DNA from: Flavobacteriales bacterium
GTDB lineage: Bacteria > Bacteroidota > Bacteroidia > Flavobacteriales > TMED113
Direction: 5' to 3'
NCBI GenBank assembly: GCA_002863085.1
Contig: PKDT01000009.1
Span: 1 to 45,559, forward strand
DNA: 45,559 nt
Shown here: positions 15,942 to 24,869 of the stretch, one piece after another
Numbering within the stretch: the stretch's first letter is position 1
Layout of the letters: each line of letters begins with the position of its first letter
Notes under the pieces: model-generated
The model's database searches: none
Seen by the model: the letters and a program-made list of their open reading frames with translations, nothing else
What the model was told of the DNA's origin: nothing
Position numbers and translations under genes: made by a program

Positions 15942-18896
15942 ATGAAAAATAGCAACGTTAGAAATTTAATAGGTTTTATTGGTATTGTTTTTTTTATATC
16001 ATTTTTGTTTTCACTCTCTTTTACCTTTGTAGTGAATCGCGAAAAGAGCAAAGCAAAAGAATTTTCATCCGGTGACATTGAGTTAGAACAATATTATCTC
16101 GATTCTGTTGCAAATGAACCAATTTATACTCCCTGGTTATTTTTTGGACAAAAATCTTGGACATTATCTGAGTGTCAAGACAGTGAATTAAAGTTAGGAC
16201 TAGACTTACAAGGTGGTATGAACGTAACCTTAGAAATTTCAATGAAAGATATTCTTATTGCTTTGTCTGACAATAGCAAGGATCCTGTATTTAACAAGGC
16301 ACTAAGTATTGCAAGTGAAAAAGAAAAAATTAGTCAAGAAGATTATTTGAGTTTATTCGAAAAAGAATTTATAAAATTGAATGCTGAGTCCAATATGTCT
16401 TCAAGGCTTTCATCTCCAAGAATTTTCGGAAATAAAGATCTCAGAGACAAGATTCCTTCCGATGCATCGGATGCTGATGTAATGAGAGTTATAAGACTTG
16501 AGGCTGAAGGAGCAGTTGATAGAGCTTTTACAGTTCTCAGGGCAAGAATCGATAAATTTGGAGTTGCTTCGCCAAGTATACAAAAAGCTGAAAGAACCGG
16601 TCGAATTATTGTTGAACTTCCTGGTGTCAAAGATGTAGTTAGGGTAAAGAAACTACTACAAAGTGCAGCAGTTCTAGAATTTTGGGAAACTTACGATAAT
16701 GTAAATCTTTTTAATTTCTTTCAGGAAGCAAACTTTGTTTTAAGTGAAAAGCTTTCAAATGCTGAAAATGAAGCAGATAATTCCAAAAAAACAAACACGA
16801 TTGATGATGAATTAGAAGACTTAATATTGGAGGCAGAAGAGTCTGATACCACTTCGCAAAATCTAAATGTATTATTCGATCTTTTAAATCCAAATATTGC
16901 TGTTGACCCCAACACAAATTCTATACAAATAATTCCTGGACCAGTTGTTGGCTCATCTCTAGTTAAAGACACTACTAAGGTTAACGAATATTTAAATTCA
17001 GCTGATTTTTTAAAATTAATACCACAGCAATTTAGAAATATTAAATTTTTATGGGAAGCGAAACCATTTGACGATAAAAAAGAGAGACTAAGACTTATTG
17101 CTATTAAGTCAAACAGAGAAGATAAATCCAAATTGTCTGGCGATGTAATTGTAGATGCAGCACAAGATATTGACCAATTTGGAAATCCTCAAATTACAAT
17201 GAGAATGAATAGAACCGGTGCAAGACTATGGCAAAAATTAACTAAAGAAAATATAGGAAGCTCCGTAGCAGTTGTCCTTGATGACTTTGTTTATTCTTTC
17301 CCTGTCGTTAATGCTGAAATTTCTGGGGGAAGTTCTGTCATTTCTGGTGATTTCACCTTAGATGAGGCTCAAGATCTTGCTAATATTCTAAAAGCCGGAA
17401 AACTTCCGGCTCCAGCCAATATTATACAATCAGAAATTGTTGGTCCATCATTGGGTCAAGAAGCAATTGAGTCTGGCTATAAGTCATTCCTTATTGCACT
17501 AGGTTTTATTTTATTGTATATGATTTTTTATTATATGCATGCCGGTCTAGCCTCCAACCTTGCCCTTCTAATTAATATGTTTTTTATATTCGGAGCATTG
17601 TCTGGACTTGGTGGTGTCTTGACTCTTCCTGGAATTGCTGGAATTGTTTTAACTATTGGTATGTCTGTTGATGCTAATGTCCTTATTTATGAAAGAATTA
17701 GAGAAGAGTTAACCCAAGGAAAGGGACTTACCCTTGCAATCCGAGACGGTTATCAACAAGCTTACAGCTCGATTATTGATGCAAACATCACAACATTATT
17801 AACAGGTGTTGTGTTATTTTATTTTGGTTCTGGACCAATCAAGGGTTTTGCAACAACTTTAATCATTGGTATTTTAACTTCTTTGTTTTGTGCTATTTTT
17901 GTTACTAGAATTGTTTTTGAGTCTCGTATAGAATCCAAAAGAAAGGTTACTTTTTCAAATTTTATTACTAACAATGCTTTCAAAAATTTAAATCTCACCT
18001 TTTTGAACAATAGAAAAAGGTACTACATTCTTTCGGCAACAATAATTGTTGTGGGTATATTCTCACTATTTACTAAAGGATTAAATCAGGGGGTTGATTT
18101 TCAAGGAGGTAGAACATATGTTGTGAGATTTGATAACAATGTAAATACGGCTGAACTAAGAAATAGTCTTGGTAACCACTTTGTAAATGAAAATAATTTA
18201 AAAATGTTTCCCGAAGTTAAAACCTTTGGTGACCTCAATCAGGTTAAAATTACAACCAATTATATGATTGAAGATTTGACTGCTGATGAAATTGTTGAAA
18301 ATTCTTTAAAAAAATGTTTAAATGGATCTAGCTATGGAAATTATGAAATTATGAGCTCTCAACTTGTTGGCCCTACAATCGCAGACGATATTAAAAGTTC
18401 TGCCTTTTGGTCGATATTATTTTCACTTGCTCTGATATTCATGTATATTCTATTTAGATTCAAAAAATGGCAGTATAGTTTGGGAGCTGTTGCTGCAGTC
18501 TTTCATGATGTTTTAATTTTGCTATCAATATTTTCGTTGTTTTATGGAATGTTACCCTTTTCTCTTGAAATAGATCAAGCCTTCATTGCCGCTGTGTTGA
18601 CTGTTATTGGTTATTCTTTAAATGACACTGTTGTTGTTTTTGATAGAATAAGAGAGTACATGAGTGTGAAAGTTGGAGAACCATCTGTTGTTATTAATAA
18701 TGCGTTGAACAGTACACTAAGTAGAACAATTAATACATCACTAACAACCTTCTTTGTTTTATTTGTTATTTTTATTTTTGGTGGTGAGATAGTGAGGGGT
18801 TTTATGTTTGCACTTATGATAGGTGTAATTGTCGGTACATACTCGTCTTTATTCATAGCAACGCCAATCATGTATGATTCATCTTACAAAAAGTAA
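15942..18896 (+). CDS. secDF: fused protein-export membrane protein SecDF
   Basis: SecDF uses the proton-motive force to pull preproteins leaving SecYEG into the periplasm. Here SecD and SecF are one 984-residue protein, as is usual in Bacteroidota. The SecD half has a first membrane helix at about residues 10-31, the GLDLQGGMNVTLEI motif at 86, a large periplasmic P1 region, and helices around GMSVDANVLIYERIREEL at about 574. The SecF half opens with its own helix near 690, then GVDFQGGRTYVVRF at about 716 and GYSLNDTVVVFDRIRE at about 889. The conserved acidic and arginine residues of the membrane core are present in both halves. It is followed after 5 bases by a TatA-like gene. It would also support the export of T9SS cargos through Sec. 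Confidence 0.97.
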   Translation: MKNSNVRNLIGFIGIVFFISFLFSLSFTFVVNREKSKAKEFSSGDIELEQYYLDSVANEPIYTPWLFFGQKSWTLSECQDSELKLGLDLQGGMNVTLEISMKDILIALSDNSKDPVFNKALSIASEKEKISQEDYLSLFEKEFIKLNAESNMSSRLSSPRIFGNKDLRDKIPSDASDADVMRVIRLEAEGAVDRAFTVLRARIDKFGVASPSIQKAERTGRIIVELPGVKDVVRVKKLLQSAAVLEFWETYDNVNLFNFFQEANFVLSEKLSNAENEADNSKKTNTIDDELEDLILEAEESDTTSQNLNVLFDLLNPNIAVDPNTNSIQIIPGPVVGSSLVKDTTKVNEYLNSADFLKLIPQQFRNIKFLWEAKPFDDKKERLRLIAIKSNREDKSKLSGDVIVDAAQDIDQFGNPQITMRMNRTGARLWQKLTKENIGSSVAVVLDDFVYSFPVVNAEISGGSSVISGDFTLDEAQDLANILKAGKLPAPANIIQSEIVGPSLGQEAIESGYKSFLIALGFILLYMIFYYMHAGLASNLALLINMFFIFGALSGLGGVLTLPGIAGIVLTIGMSVDANVLIYERIREELTQGKGLTLAIRDGYQQAYSSIIDANITTLLTGVVLFYFGSGPIKGFATTLIIGILTSLFCAIFVTRIVFESRIESKRKVTFSNFITNNAFKNLNLTFLNNRKRYYILSATIIVVGIFSLFTKGLNQGVDFQGGRTYVVRFDNNVNTAELRNSLGNHFVNENNLKMFPEVKTFGDLNQVKITTNYMIEDLTADEIVENSLKKCLNGSSYGNYEIMSSQLVGPTIADDIKSSAFWSILFSLALIFMYILFRFKKWQYSLGAVAAVFHDVLILLSIFSLFYGMLPFSLEIDQAFIAAVLTVIGYSLNDTVVVFDRIREYMSVKVGEPSVVINNALNSTLSRTINTSLTTFFVLFVIFIFGGEIVRGFMFALMIGVIVGTYSSLFIATPIMYDSSYKK

Positions 18897-18901
18897 ATAT
18901 T

Positions 18902-19078
18902 GTGAAAGTCCTAATCTTAAATTTAGGTTTTGGTGAAATATTTATTATTTCACTAATTTATGTCATATTTTTTGGTACGAAGAATCTTCCATCAACAATG
19001 AGTGACATAGGCAGATTTATAAATAGAACTAAAAATTCTTTCAAAGATGTCTACAATGAGTTTAACTCTAAAAAATAA
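18902..19078 (+). CDS. tatA: short TatA/TatE-like twin-arginine translocase protein, GTG start
   Basis: A 58-residue protein, GTG at 18902 to TAA at 19078. The N-terminal part reads NLGFGEIFIISLIYVIFFG. This gives the Tat signature: a conserved F-G-E, one short membrane helix, then the FG hinge. An amphipathic helix with basic residues follows (SDIGRFINRTKNSFKDV). TatA oligomers form the transport path for folded proteins with twin-arginine signals. The length is at the short end of the family because the acidic C-terminal tail is nearly absent. It starts 5 bases after the secDF stop, so it is probably translated from the secDF message. tatC is not in the window. TatB is less likely given the size. 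Confidence 0.75.
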   Translation: MKVLILNLGFGEIFIISLIYVIFFGTKNLPSTMSDIGRFINRTKNSFKDVYNEFNSKK

Positions 19079-19084
19079 TTACAA

Positions 19085-19113
19085 TTGGATAAATTAGTGT
19101 TGATAAATATTTG
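19085..19113 (+). promoter_or_regulatory. candidate promoter of glnA
   Basis: TTG at 19085-19087, an 18-base spacer, then AATATTTG at 19106-19113. The -7 element differs from TAnnTTTG only at the first base. It lies 88 bases before the glnA start, leaving room for a regulated leader that contains the palindrome at 19170-19189. Confidence 0.4.
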
Positions 19114-19169
19114 TTTATGTTAATAAATTATAAAAGAAAAAAACATTAACGTATGCATTAATACAATAA

Positions 19170-19189
19170 ATTTATTAGAATTAATAAAT
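19170..19189 (+). promoter_or_regulatory. interrupted palindrome before glnA
   Basis: ATTTATTA at 19170-19177 and its exact reverse complement TAATAAAT at 19182-19189 are separated by GAAT. The element ends 12 bases before the glnA ATG. It could be a repressor or activator site, or a hairpin over the translation start. All arm bases are A or T, so chance formation is quite possible. Confidence 0.3.
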
Positions 19190-19201
19190 GAAATAATTCC
19201 G

Positions 19202-20209
19202 ATGAATGCATACAAATTTGAATATATATGGCTTGATGGTTATCAACCTGAAGCTAATCTGAGAAGTAAAACCAAAATTCTCAGTTTTAAATCCTTTGAT
19301 AAGGATATTACGAAACTTCCTGACTGGTCTTTCGATGGGAGTTCAACAATGCAGGCTGATGGTAGTTCATCTGACTGTGTTTTGAAACCGGTTGCAATTT
19401 ATGACGACCCTGCAAGAATTAATGCTTTTTTGGTTCTTTGCGAAGTTTACAATGCTGACGGAACTCCTCATGAATCTAATACAAGATCAAAAATTCCAAA
19501 AGGTCATGACGATTTTTGGTTTGGATTTGAACAAGAATATACATTGATGGATGAAGCTAGACCACTGGGATTTCCAGATCATGGTTTCCCAAATCCACAG
19601 GGAATGTACTATTGTTCAGTTGGTAACAAAAATGTTGCTGGCCGTGAAATTGTAGAAGCTCATCTAGATTTGTGTCTGGAAGCCGGTTTAAACATTACTG
19701 GTATCAATGCCGAGGTTCTTCTTGGTCAATGGGAGTTTCAAGTTCTTGGAAAGAGCCCACAAGCTGCTGGCGATGATTTGTGGATAGCAAGGTACCTCTT
19801 ATTCAGAGTCACTGAGGAATTCGGTGTTGGTATTGAGTTTCATCCCAAACCAGTTAAAGGTGACTGGAATGGCTCAGGAATGCATTGTAATTTTTCAAAT
19901 GATAAAATGAGAAAAGTTGGCGGAAAAAAATACATTTATGATATTTGTGATGAGTTAGAAAAAAATCATGACAAACACATAGCAGAGTATGGTTCATCAA
20001 ACGATCAACGTCTCACGGGGCTTCATGAGACCCAGTCTATTGACAAATTCAGTTATGGATTATCTGATCGTGGAGCATCTATAAGAATTCCAATATCTTT
20101 ACCATTAACTGATTGGAAGGGTTACTTGGAAGATAGAAGACCAGCTTCAAACGCAGATCCTTACAGAATAGTATCTGTCATGATTGAAACTGTTAGTAAA
20201 GTAATATAA
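19202..20209 (+). CDS. glnA: glutamine synthetase, type II (eukaryote-like)
   Basis: This enzyme makes glutamine from glutamate, ammonia and ATP and is central to nitrogen assimilation. At 335 residues it matches GSII rather than GSI (about 470) or GSIII (about 700). The beta-grasp domain has EYIWLDGYQPEANLRSKTK at about residue 8 and WSFDGSSTMQADGSSSDC at about 42. The catalytic domain has FWFGFEQEYTLMD at about 102, GINAEVLLGQWEFQV near 168, and HPKPVKGDWNGSGMHCNFS at about 217. RGASIRIPISLP and EDRRPASNADPY follow near the C-terminus. The adenylylation tyrosine of GSI is not part of this class, so control is likely transcriptional or allosteric. It has its own promoter-like sequence and a palindrome upstream. 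Confidence 0.94.
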   Translation: MNAYKFEYIWLDGYQPEANLRSKTKILSFKSFDKDITKLPDWSFDGSSTMQADGSSSDCVLKPVAIYDDPARINAFLVLCEVYNADGTPHESNTRSKIPKGHDDFWFGFEQEYTLMDEARPLGFPDHGFPNPQGMYYCSVGNKNVAGREIVEAHLDLCLEAGLNITGINAEVLLGQWEFQVLGKSPQAAGDDLWIARYLLFRVTEEFGVGIEFHPKPVKGDWNGSGMHCNFSNDKMRKVGGKKYIYDICDELEKNHDKHIAEYGSSNDQRLTGLHETQSIDKFSYGLSDRGASIRIPISLPLTDWKGYLEDRRPASNADPYRIVSVMIETVSKVI

Positions 20210-20290
20210 TTTAAACTCAAATTATTTTATTTTTTTCTTGTAAAGAAAATATTGTTAAATTGCTAAAGATTATCATAAAATAGATTTAGA

Positions 20291-22603
20291 ATGAAAAAAA
20301 GTCAAAAAATTATCCCTTTCCTATTACTAATTTTAGTTTCATCTTTTGCTTTTAGCCAAAATTCTGGTGACTTTAAAAAGGCAATGAAAGCCTTTGATAA
20401 CCTTGAATATGGAAAAGCTGAGACAATTTTCAAGAGGGCATACTCTAGATCTAATGATAGATTAGAAAAGAATAAAATTAGTTTTAAACTCGCTCAGTGC
20501 TACTTTTTCCTTGGGGATTATAAAAAAGCTGAAATGAACCTAAGAAGAACTCTCAAGATGCGTCATGACAATCCTCTTGTGTATTATTATTTGGCTGAAT
20601 GTTACAAAGGCATGGAAAAATTTGAAAAAGCTCAAGAACAATATGAAATTTATTCTAGCCTTGCACCAGATGATCCAAAAGGTATTAATGGTATTAAATC
20701 TCTTGAGTTATCTCAAAAGTGGATAATTGAGGGTAGTAAATATAGGGTTTTGAATGCTGGAAAAATCAACTCTTCTTCCAATGATTACTCACCAGCATTA
20801 AATCCAAAAGCAAAAAATGACCAGTACAAATTCTACTTTACCTCATCAAGAGATGGTGCACTAGGCAAGAATTTAAACCATCAAACTGGTCAGCCATTCT
20901 CAGATATTTTTAGATTAAAAGGATTTAGCAAAAAAGACAAGGCCAGGAAAAAAAACACCTCCAATATTCTTAATCCAGATGATAAATGGGATGTTGAGTC
21001 AATAACAAATACAAAAGATGGCCTTGAAGAAGTAGCCGTTAATCTAAAGAACTCCGAAGAAGGTGTAATTTCATTCGATGGAAGAGGAAATAAAATGTAT
21101 TTTACTCGTGCATTATTTTCAAAAAATAAGTATCAAGGAAGACGAATTTTTTCGGCCGAACTTAGAGGTAATGTTTTTGAAAAAACTGCTATGGAGGTTA
21201 TTCCTGTTGATACACTAGTCGACTTGCATGGCCCTAGTGTCAGTAGTGATAACAAAATGTTATTTTTTTCTGCTGAAATTGAGGGTGGCTTCGGCGGTTC
21301 GGACATTTACGTTTCAAAATACGATAGACGAAAAAAGTCTTGGGGTGAGCCCCAAAACTTAGGTGAAAACATCAACAGTTCTGGTAACGAAGCTTTTGCT
21401 CATTACAATTCGGATACTAAAAATTTATATTTTTCATCTGATGGCAGAATGGGTATGGGGGGACTAGACATATTTAAAGCTGAACATAATCCCTCGATTA
21501 GTGATGATGTAACTAAAATGTTTCAAGAAGCTGAAAATCTTAGATACCCAATAAATACTTGCTATGATGATTTTGGGATTACTTTCGAAGATGAAAAGGA
21601 ATCTGCCGGAATTCCTGAAATGAAGGGTTATTTTTCATCTAATAGAGTGGGGTCAAGATGGAAAAGTAAAGGAAATACTGATATATATTATTTTGACAAA
21701 AAAAGAACTTATTACAATCTAAAAGGAAAAGTTATAGACGTAGCTGATGGCGCTCCTATCAAGGGTGCAAAAGTCGAATTGATTGGACCAAGATCGAGTA
21801 AAGTAAAAATCACCAAAAAAGATGGAACTTTCAACTTCAGTGATGAAAACTTTTTTGACGATGAGGATTATAGACTTACAGTCAATAAAGACTGGTTCTT
21901 TCAAGTAGTTGACACTACAATTTCAACTTCTCATATCAGAAATGAGGATCTTGTTGTCATTACAGAAAAACATCCTCTATACAGTGATGATATTGACAAA
22001 ATGGGACATGATTCATATGAAATGACAAGAATGCCGATAGAAATGCGTACAATGAGACGTCCTTTGGTTCTCAAGAGTGTGCTTTTTGACTTGGGTAAGT
22101 CTGATCTCAGAAACGAATCAAAAGCAGAGCTAGATTCACTTGCTTCACTTTTGAATAATGATTGGCCTAATCATGTTATAGAACTTCGATCTCATACCGA
22201 TTTTAGAGGCAGTGATACTTTAAATACTCGTCTCTCGTTTGACAGAGCATTAAGTTGTGTAGACTATTTAGTTTCAGTTGGAGTAGATTCTAGAAGGTTA
22301 ATTCCTGTTGGTATGGCTGATACTGAGCCAACCGTTTTAACATCTGAGACAATGGGCCTCTCTCCAGGTTCACTAAGTAGAGAATACATTGAACGTTTAA
22401 AAACAAACTCTTTGAAGGAAATGGCTCATCAAAAAAATCGAAGAACAGATTTTAAAGTATTAAGCACTGATTTTGAAAGCTGGCTTGAAAATCCTGAAAA
22501 TGTTGAAAAAAGTAGCTCTATTAAAGACGCTAAAATAAAAAAAGATGGCAAAGTTGTTCCAATGAAGAAGTCTTCAGGAAACTACTTACAACAGCCTTAC
22601 TAG
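20291..22603 (+). CDS. PorE-like envelope protein: TPR, PD40 propeller, carboxypeptidase-regulatory-like and OmpA domains
   Basis: A 770-residue periplasmic or outer-membrane-associated protein. A signal peptide ends near SFAFSQ (residue 23). TPR helices run over about 25-150. PD40/WD40-like strands include YFTSSRDG, LFFSAEIEGGFGGSDIYVS and LYFSSDGRMGMGGLDIF, over about 170-400. A carboxypeptidase-regulatory-like fold follows (LKGKVIDVADGAPIKGAKVE) at about 477. The OmpA domain has VLFDLGKSDLRNES at about 597, ELRSHTDFRGSDTLNTRLSF at about 632 and DRAL; the Asp and Arg that bind diaminopimelate are present. The same domain order occurs in P. gingivalis PorE, a peptidoglycan-linked T9SS component, but many paralogues share it. 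A T9SS anchor role is therefore an inference. Confidence 0.82.
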   Translation: MKKSQKIIPFLLLILVSSFAFSQNSGDFKKAMKAFDNLEYGKAETIFKRAYSRSNDRLEKNKISFKLAQCYFFLGDYKKAEMNLRRTLKMRHDNPLVYYYLAECYKGMEKFEKAQEQYEIYSSLAPDDPKGINGIKSLELSQKWIIEGSKYRVLNAGKINSSSNDYSPALNPKAKNDQYKFYFTSSRDGALGKNLNHQTGQPFSDIFRLKGFSKKDKARKKNTSNILNPDDKWDVESITNTKDGLEEVAVNLKNSEEGVISFDGRGNKMYFTRALFSKNKYQGRRIFSAELRGNVFEKTAMEVIPVDTLVDLHGPSVSSDNKMLFFSAEIEGGFGGSDIYVSKYDRRKKSWGEPQNLGENINSSGNEAFAHYNSDTKNLYFSSDGRMGMGGLDIFKAEHNPSISDDVTKMFQEAENLRYPINTCYDDFGITFEDEKESAGIPEMKGYFSSNRVGSRWKSKGNTDIYYFDKKRTYYNLKGKVIDVADGAPIKGAKVELIGPRSSKVKITKKDGTFNFSDENFFDDEDYRLTVNKDWFFQVVDTTISTSHIRNEDLVVITEKHPLYSDDIDKMGHDSYEMTRMPIEMRTMRRPLVLKSVLFDLGKSDLRNESKAELDSLASLLNNDWPNHVIELRSHTDFRGSDTLNTRLSFDRALSCVDYLVSVGVDSRRLIPVGMADTEPTVLTSETMGLSPGSLSREYIERLKTNSLKEMAHQKNRRTDFKVLSTDFESWLENPENVEKSSSIKDAKIKKDGKVVPMKKSSGNYLQQPY

Positions 22604-22641
22604 TATTTCAAAATTTTTAATTCTTGTCATTACAATTAAAT

Positions 22642-23796
22642 ATGGAGAAATATTTAAAAAGAGGCGTATCCGCAGATAAGACAGATGTTCATAACGCTAT
22701 AAAAAATATTGAAAAAGGTGTATTTCCAAACACCTTTTGTAAACTAATTCCTGATTATTTAACTAATGATAAAGACTATTTATTGGCAATGCATGCCGAT
22801 GGTGCAGGAACAAAGTCGTCTCTTGCCTACATATACTGGAAGAGAACTAACGATTTATCTGTATGGAAGGGCATTGTTCAGGATTCAATTGTAATGAATT
22901 TAGACGACTTATTGTGTGTAGGTGCAACAAATAACTTCATTCTTTCCTCAACAATTGGAAGAAATAAACAATTAATTCCTGGAAGTGTAATTTCTAGTAT
23001 TATCAATTACACAAGCGAAATAATTGAAATGTTCAAAGAATGGGATATCAACATAATTTCATCTGGTGGTGAGACAGCCGACATTGGAGATATAGTACGA
23101 ACTATTATTGTTGATAACACAATGGTATGCAGAATTAAAAAAGACGATATCATTGATAATTCCAATATTAAGCCCGGAAATGTTATTATTGGTTTGTCTT
23201 CATTTGGCCAAACAAATTATGAAAATTGTTACAACTCTGGAATTGGAAGCAATGGTTTAACATCTGCTCGTCACGATATTTTTGATAAAAGTCTTGCCGT
23301 TGAATTTCCAGAAAGTTTTGATAATTCAATTGACCCTAGCTTAGTATACTGTGGTACCAACAAAATATTTGATAAATTAAACGGCCAAACTTTGGGTAAA
23401 TTAGTTCTTTCTCCAACTAGAACTTATGCTCCGGTTGTTAAAGAAATTTTTAAATTTTTCAGAAGTCATATTAATGGAATGATTCACTGTACTGGTGGAG
23501 GTCAGACAAAAATTTTGAATTTTGTCGATAATTTACATATTGTAAAGAACAATATGTTTGAGACCCCACCATTATTTAAACTTATTAAAAAAGAATCCAA
23601 CGCAAACTGGAGCGAAATGTATAAGGTTTTTAACATGGGTCATAGAATGGAGATTTATGTTGATCCTAAATTATCCAATGAAATCATATCATTATCTAAA
23701 TCTTTTGGCTTAGATGCAAAAGTTATTGGATTTGTTGAGAATTCTCATAAAAAAAAATTAACTATTGAAACTCCGGATATAAAAGTTGTTTACTAG
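22642..23796 (+). CDS. purM: PurM-like phosphoribosylformylglycinamidine cyclo-ligase (AIR synthase family)
   Basis: This is predicted to close the imidazole ring of AIR from FGAM with ATP in purine synthesis. I start it at the ATG at 22642 (MEKYLKRGVSADKTDVHNAI), giving 384 residues. A TTG at 22624 would add six residues with no family support. Motifs include MHADGAGTKSSLAY at about residue 50, DSIVMNLDDLLCVGA at about 78 (metal- and ATP-binding Asp residues), STIGRNKQLIPG at about 102 and SSGGETADIGDIVRT at about 136. This is the divergent Bacteroidota clade of the family, so exact activity rests on family annotation. It is followed by prfA after 3 bases and pyrF, so it probably heads a purM-prfA-pyrF operon. 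Confidence 0.82.
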   Translation: MEKYLKRGVSADKTDVHNAIKNIEKGVFPNTFCKLIPDYLTNDKDYLLAMHADGAGTKSSLAYIYWKRTNDLSVWKGIVQDSIVMNLDDLLCVGATNNFILSSTIGRNKQLIPGSVISSIINYTSEIIEMFKEWDINIISSGGETADIGDIVRTIIVDNTMVCRIKKDDIIDNSNIKPGNVIIGLSSFGQTNYENCYNSGIGSNGLTSARHDIFDKSLAVEFPESFDNSIDPSLVYCGTNKIFDKLNGQTLGKLVLSPTRTYAPVVKEIFKFFRSHINGMIHCTGGGQTKILNFVDNLHIVKNNMFETPPLFKLIKKESNANWSEMYKVFNMGHRMEIYVDPKLSNEIISLSKSFGLDAKVIGFVENSHKKKLTIETPDIKVVY

Positions 23797-23799
23797 GTT

Positions 23800-24864
23800 A
23801 TGATTGATAAACTCAATGCTATAAAAGACAGATTTAATCAAGTTTCAGAAATGATTGTTAGACCAGAAATTATTTCTGATATGAAAAAGTACATCAAACT
23901 AAATAAAGAGTACAAAGATTTGAAACCCATTGTAACCAAAATAAATCAATATTTAAATCTTTTAAAAAACATCGATGAGGCAGATGAAATATTAAAAAAT
24001 GAAAACGATCCAGAACTTAAAGAGTTAGCAAGACAGGAACTCCAAGAGTCGACTTCAAAAAAATCAATTTTAGATTCAGAAATAAAAATATTACTGATAC
24101 CCAATGATCCGGATGATTCAAAAAATGCTGTTGTTGAAATCAGAGCTGGCTCTGGTGGAGATGAAGCCAGTATTTTTGCTGGTGATTTATTCAGAATGTA
24201 TTGTAAATTTTTAGATTCCAAGAATTGGAAGTATGATCTCATGGATGTAAGCGAAGGCACATCTGGTGGTTTTAAGGAAATTGTATTTTCGGTGACCGGA
24301 GAAAGTGTTTATGGAGAATTAAAGTACGAATCAGGAGTTCATAGAGTTCAAAGAGTGCCCCAAACTGAAACCCAAGGAAGAGTTCATACATCAGCTGCAT
24401 CTGTAGTCGTTTTACCTGAAGTTGAAGATTTTGATATTGAGTTAAATGAAAGTGATATAAAAAAAGAAACATACTGCTCATCAGGTCCAGGTGGTCAATC
24501 GGTAAATACTACATATTCTGCTGTCAGGCTAACTCACGTACCAACTGGAGTGGTTGCTCAATGCCAGGATCAAAAATCTCAAATAAAAAATTTTGCAAAA
24601 GCACTTAAAGTTCTCAGATCTAGAATTTATGAAATTGAATTGAACAAAAGGAATGAAGAAATTGCTGGTCAACGAAAAACAATGGTCAAAACGGGAGACA
24701 GATCCGACAAAATAAGAACTTATAATTATTCTCAGGGCCGAGTAACTGATCATCGAATTGGACTTACCCTTTATTCCCTTAATGAAATTATAAATGGAGA
24801 TATATGTAAGTTAATTGAAGAATTGAAAATTGCTGAAAATGCTGAAAGGTTAAAACATGGTTAG
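23800..24864 (+). CDS. prfA: peptide chain release factor 1
   Basis: RF1 recognises UAA and UAG in the ribosomal A site and triggers release of the nascent peptide. The 354-residue protein has an N-terminal coiled helical domain, the RF1-type recognition tripeptide P-Q-T in [16 protein letters not shown] at about residue 186, and the universal GGQ motif in [17 protein letters not shown] at about 228. The GGQ glutamine is the one methylated by PrmC. RF2 would carry SPF in place of the PxT motif, so RF1 is clear. The gene lies 3 bases after the purM-like gene and 5 bases before pyrF, in one transcription unit. Confidence 0.95.
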   Translation: MIDKLNAIKDRFNQVSEMIVRPEIISDMKKYIKLNKEYKDLKPIVTKINQYLNLLKNIDEADEILKNENDPELKELARQELQESTSKKSILDSEIKILLIPNDPDDSKNAVVEIRAGSGGDEASIFAGDLFRMYCKFLDSKNWKYDLMDVSEGTSGGFKEIVFSVTGESVYGELKYESGVHRVQRVPQTETQGRVHTSAASVVVLPEVEDFDIELNESDIKKETYCSSGPGGQSVNTTYSAVRLTHVPTGVVAQCQDQKSQIKNFAKALKVLRSRIYEIELNKRNEEIAGQRKTMVKTGDRSDKIRTYNYSQGRVTDHRIGLTLYSLNEIINGDICKLIEELKIAENAERLKHG

Positions 24865-24869
24865 GTGTT

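Noticed and set aside
18938-18959. GTGAAAT...ATTTCAC inverted repeat near the start of the TatA-like gene
   Set aside because: It falls within codons for the conserved GE and membrane-helix region; coding constraint and AT-richness explain it better than a regulatory role.
20233-20249. Hairpin TTTTCTT-GTA-AAGAAAA after glnA, similar in loop to the one after xerC
   Set aside because: The stem is only 7 bases, nearly all A/T, with no T run after it; a terminator is possible but not supported. Two GTA-loop hairpins are too few to call a repeat family.
22624-22641. TTG start six codons upstream for the purM-like gene
   Set aside because: The ATG at 22642 yields the family-typical beginning MEKYLKRGVSADKTDVHNA.
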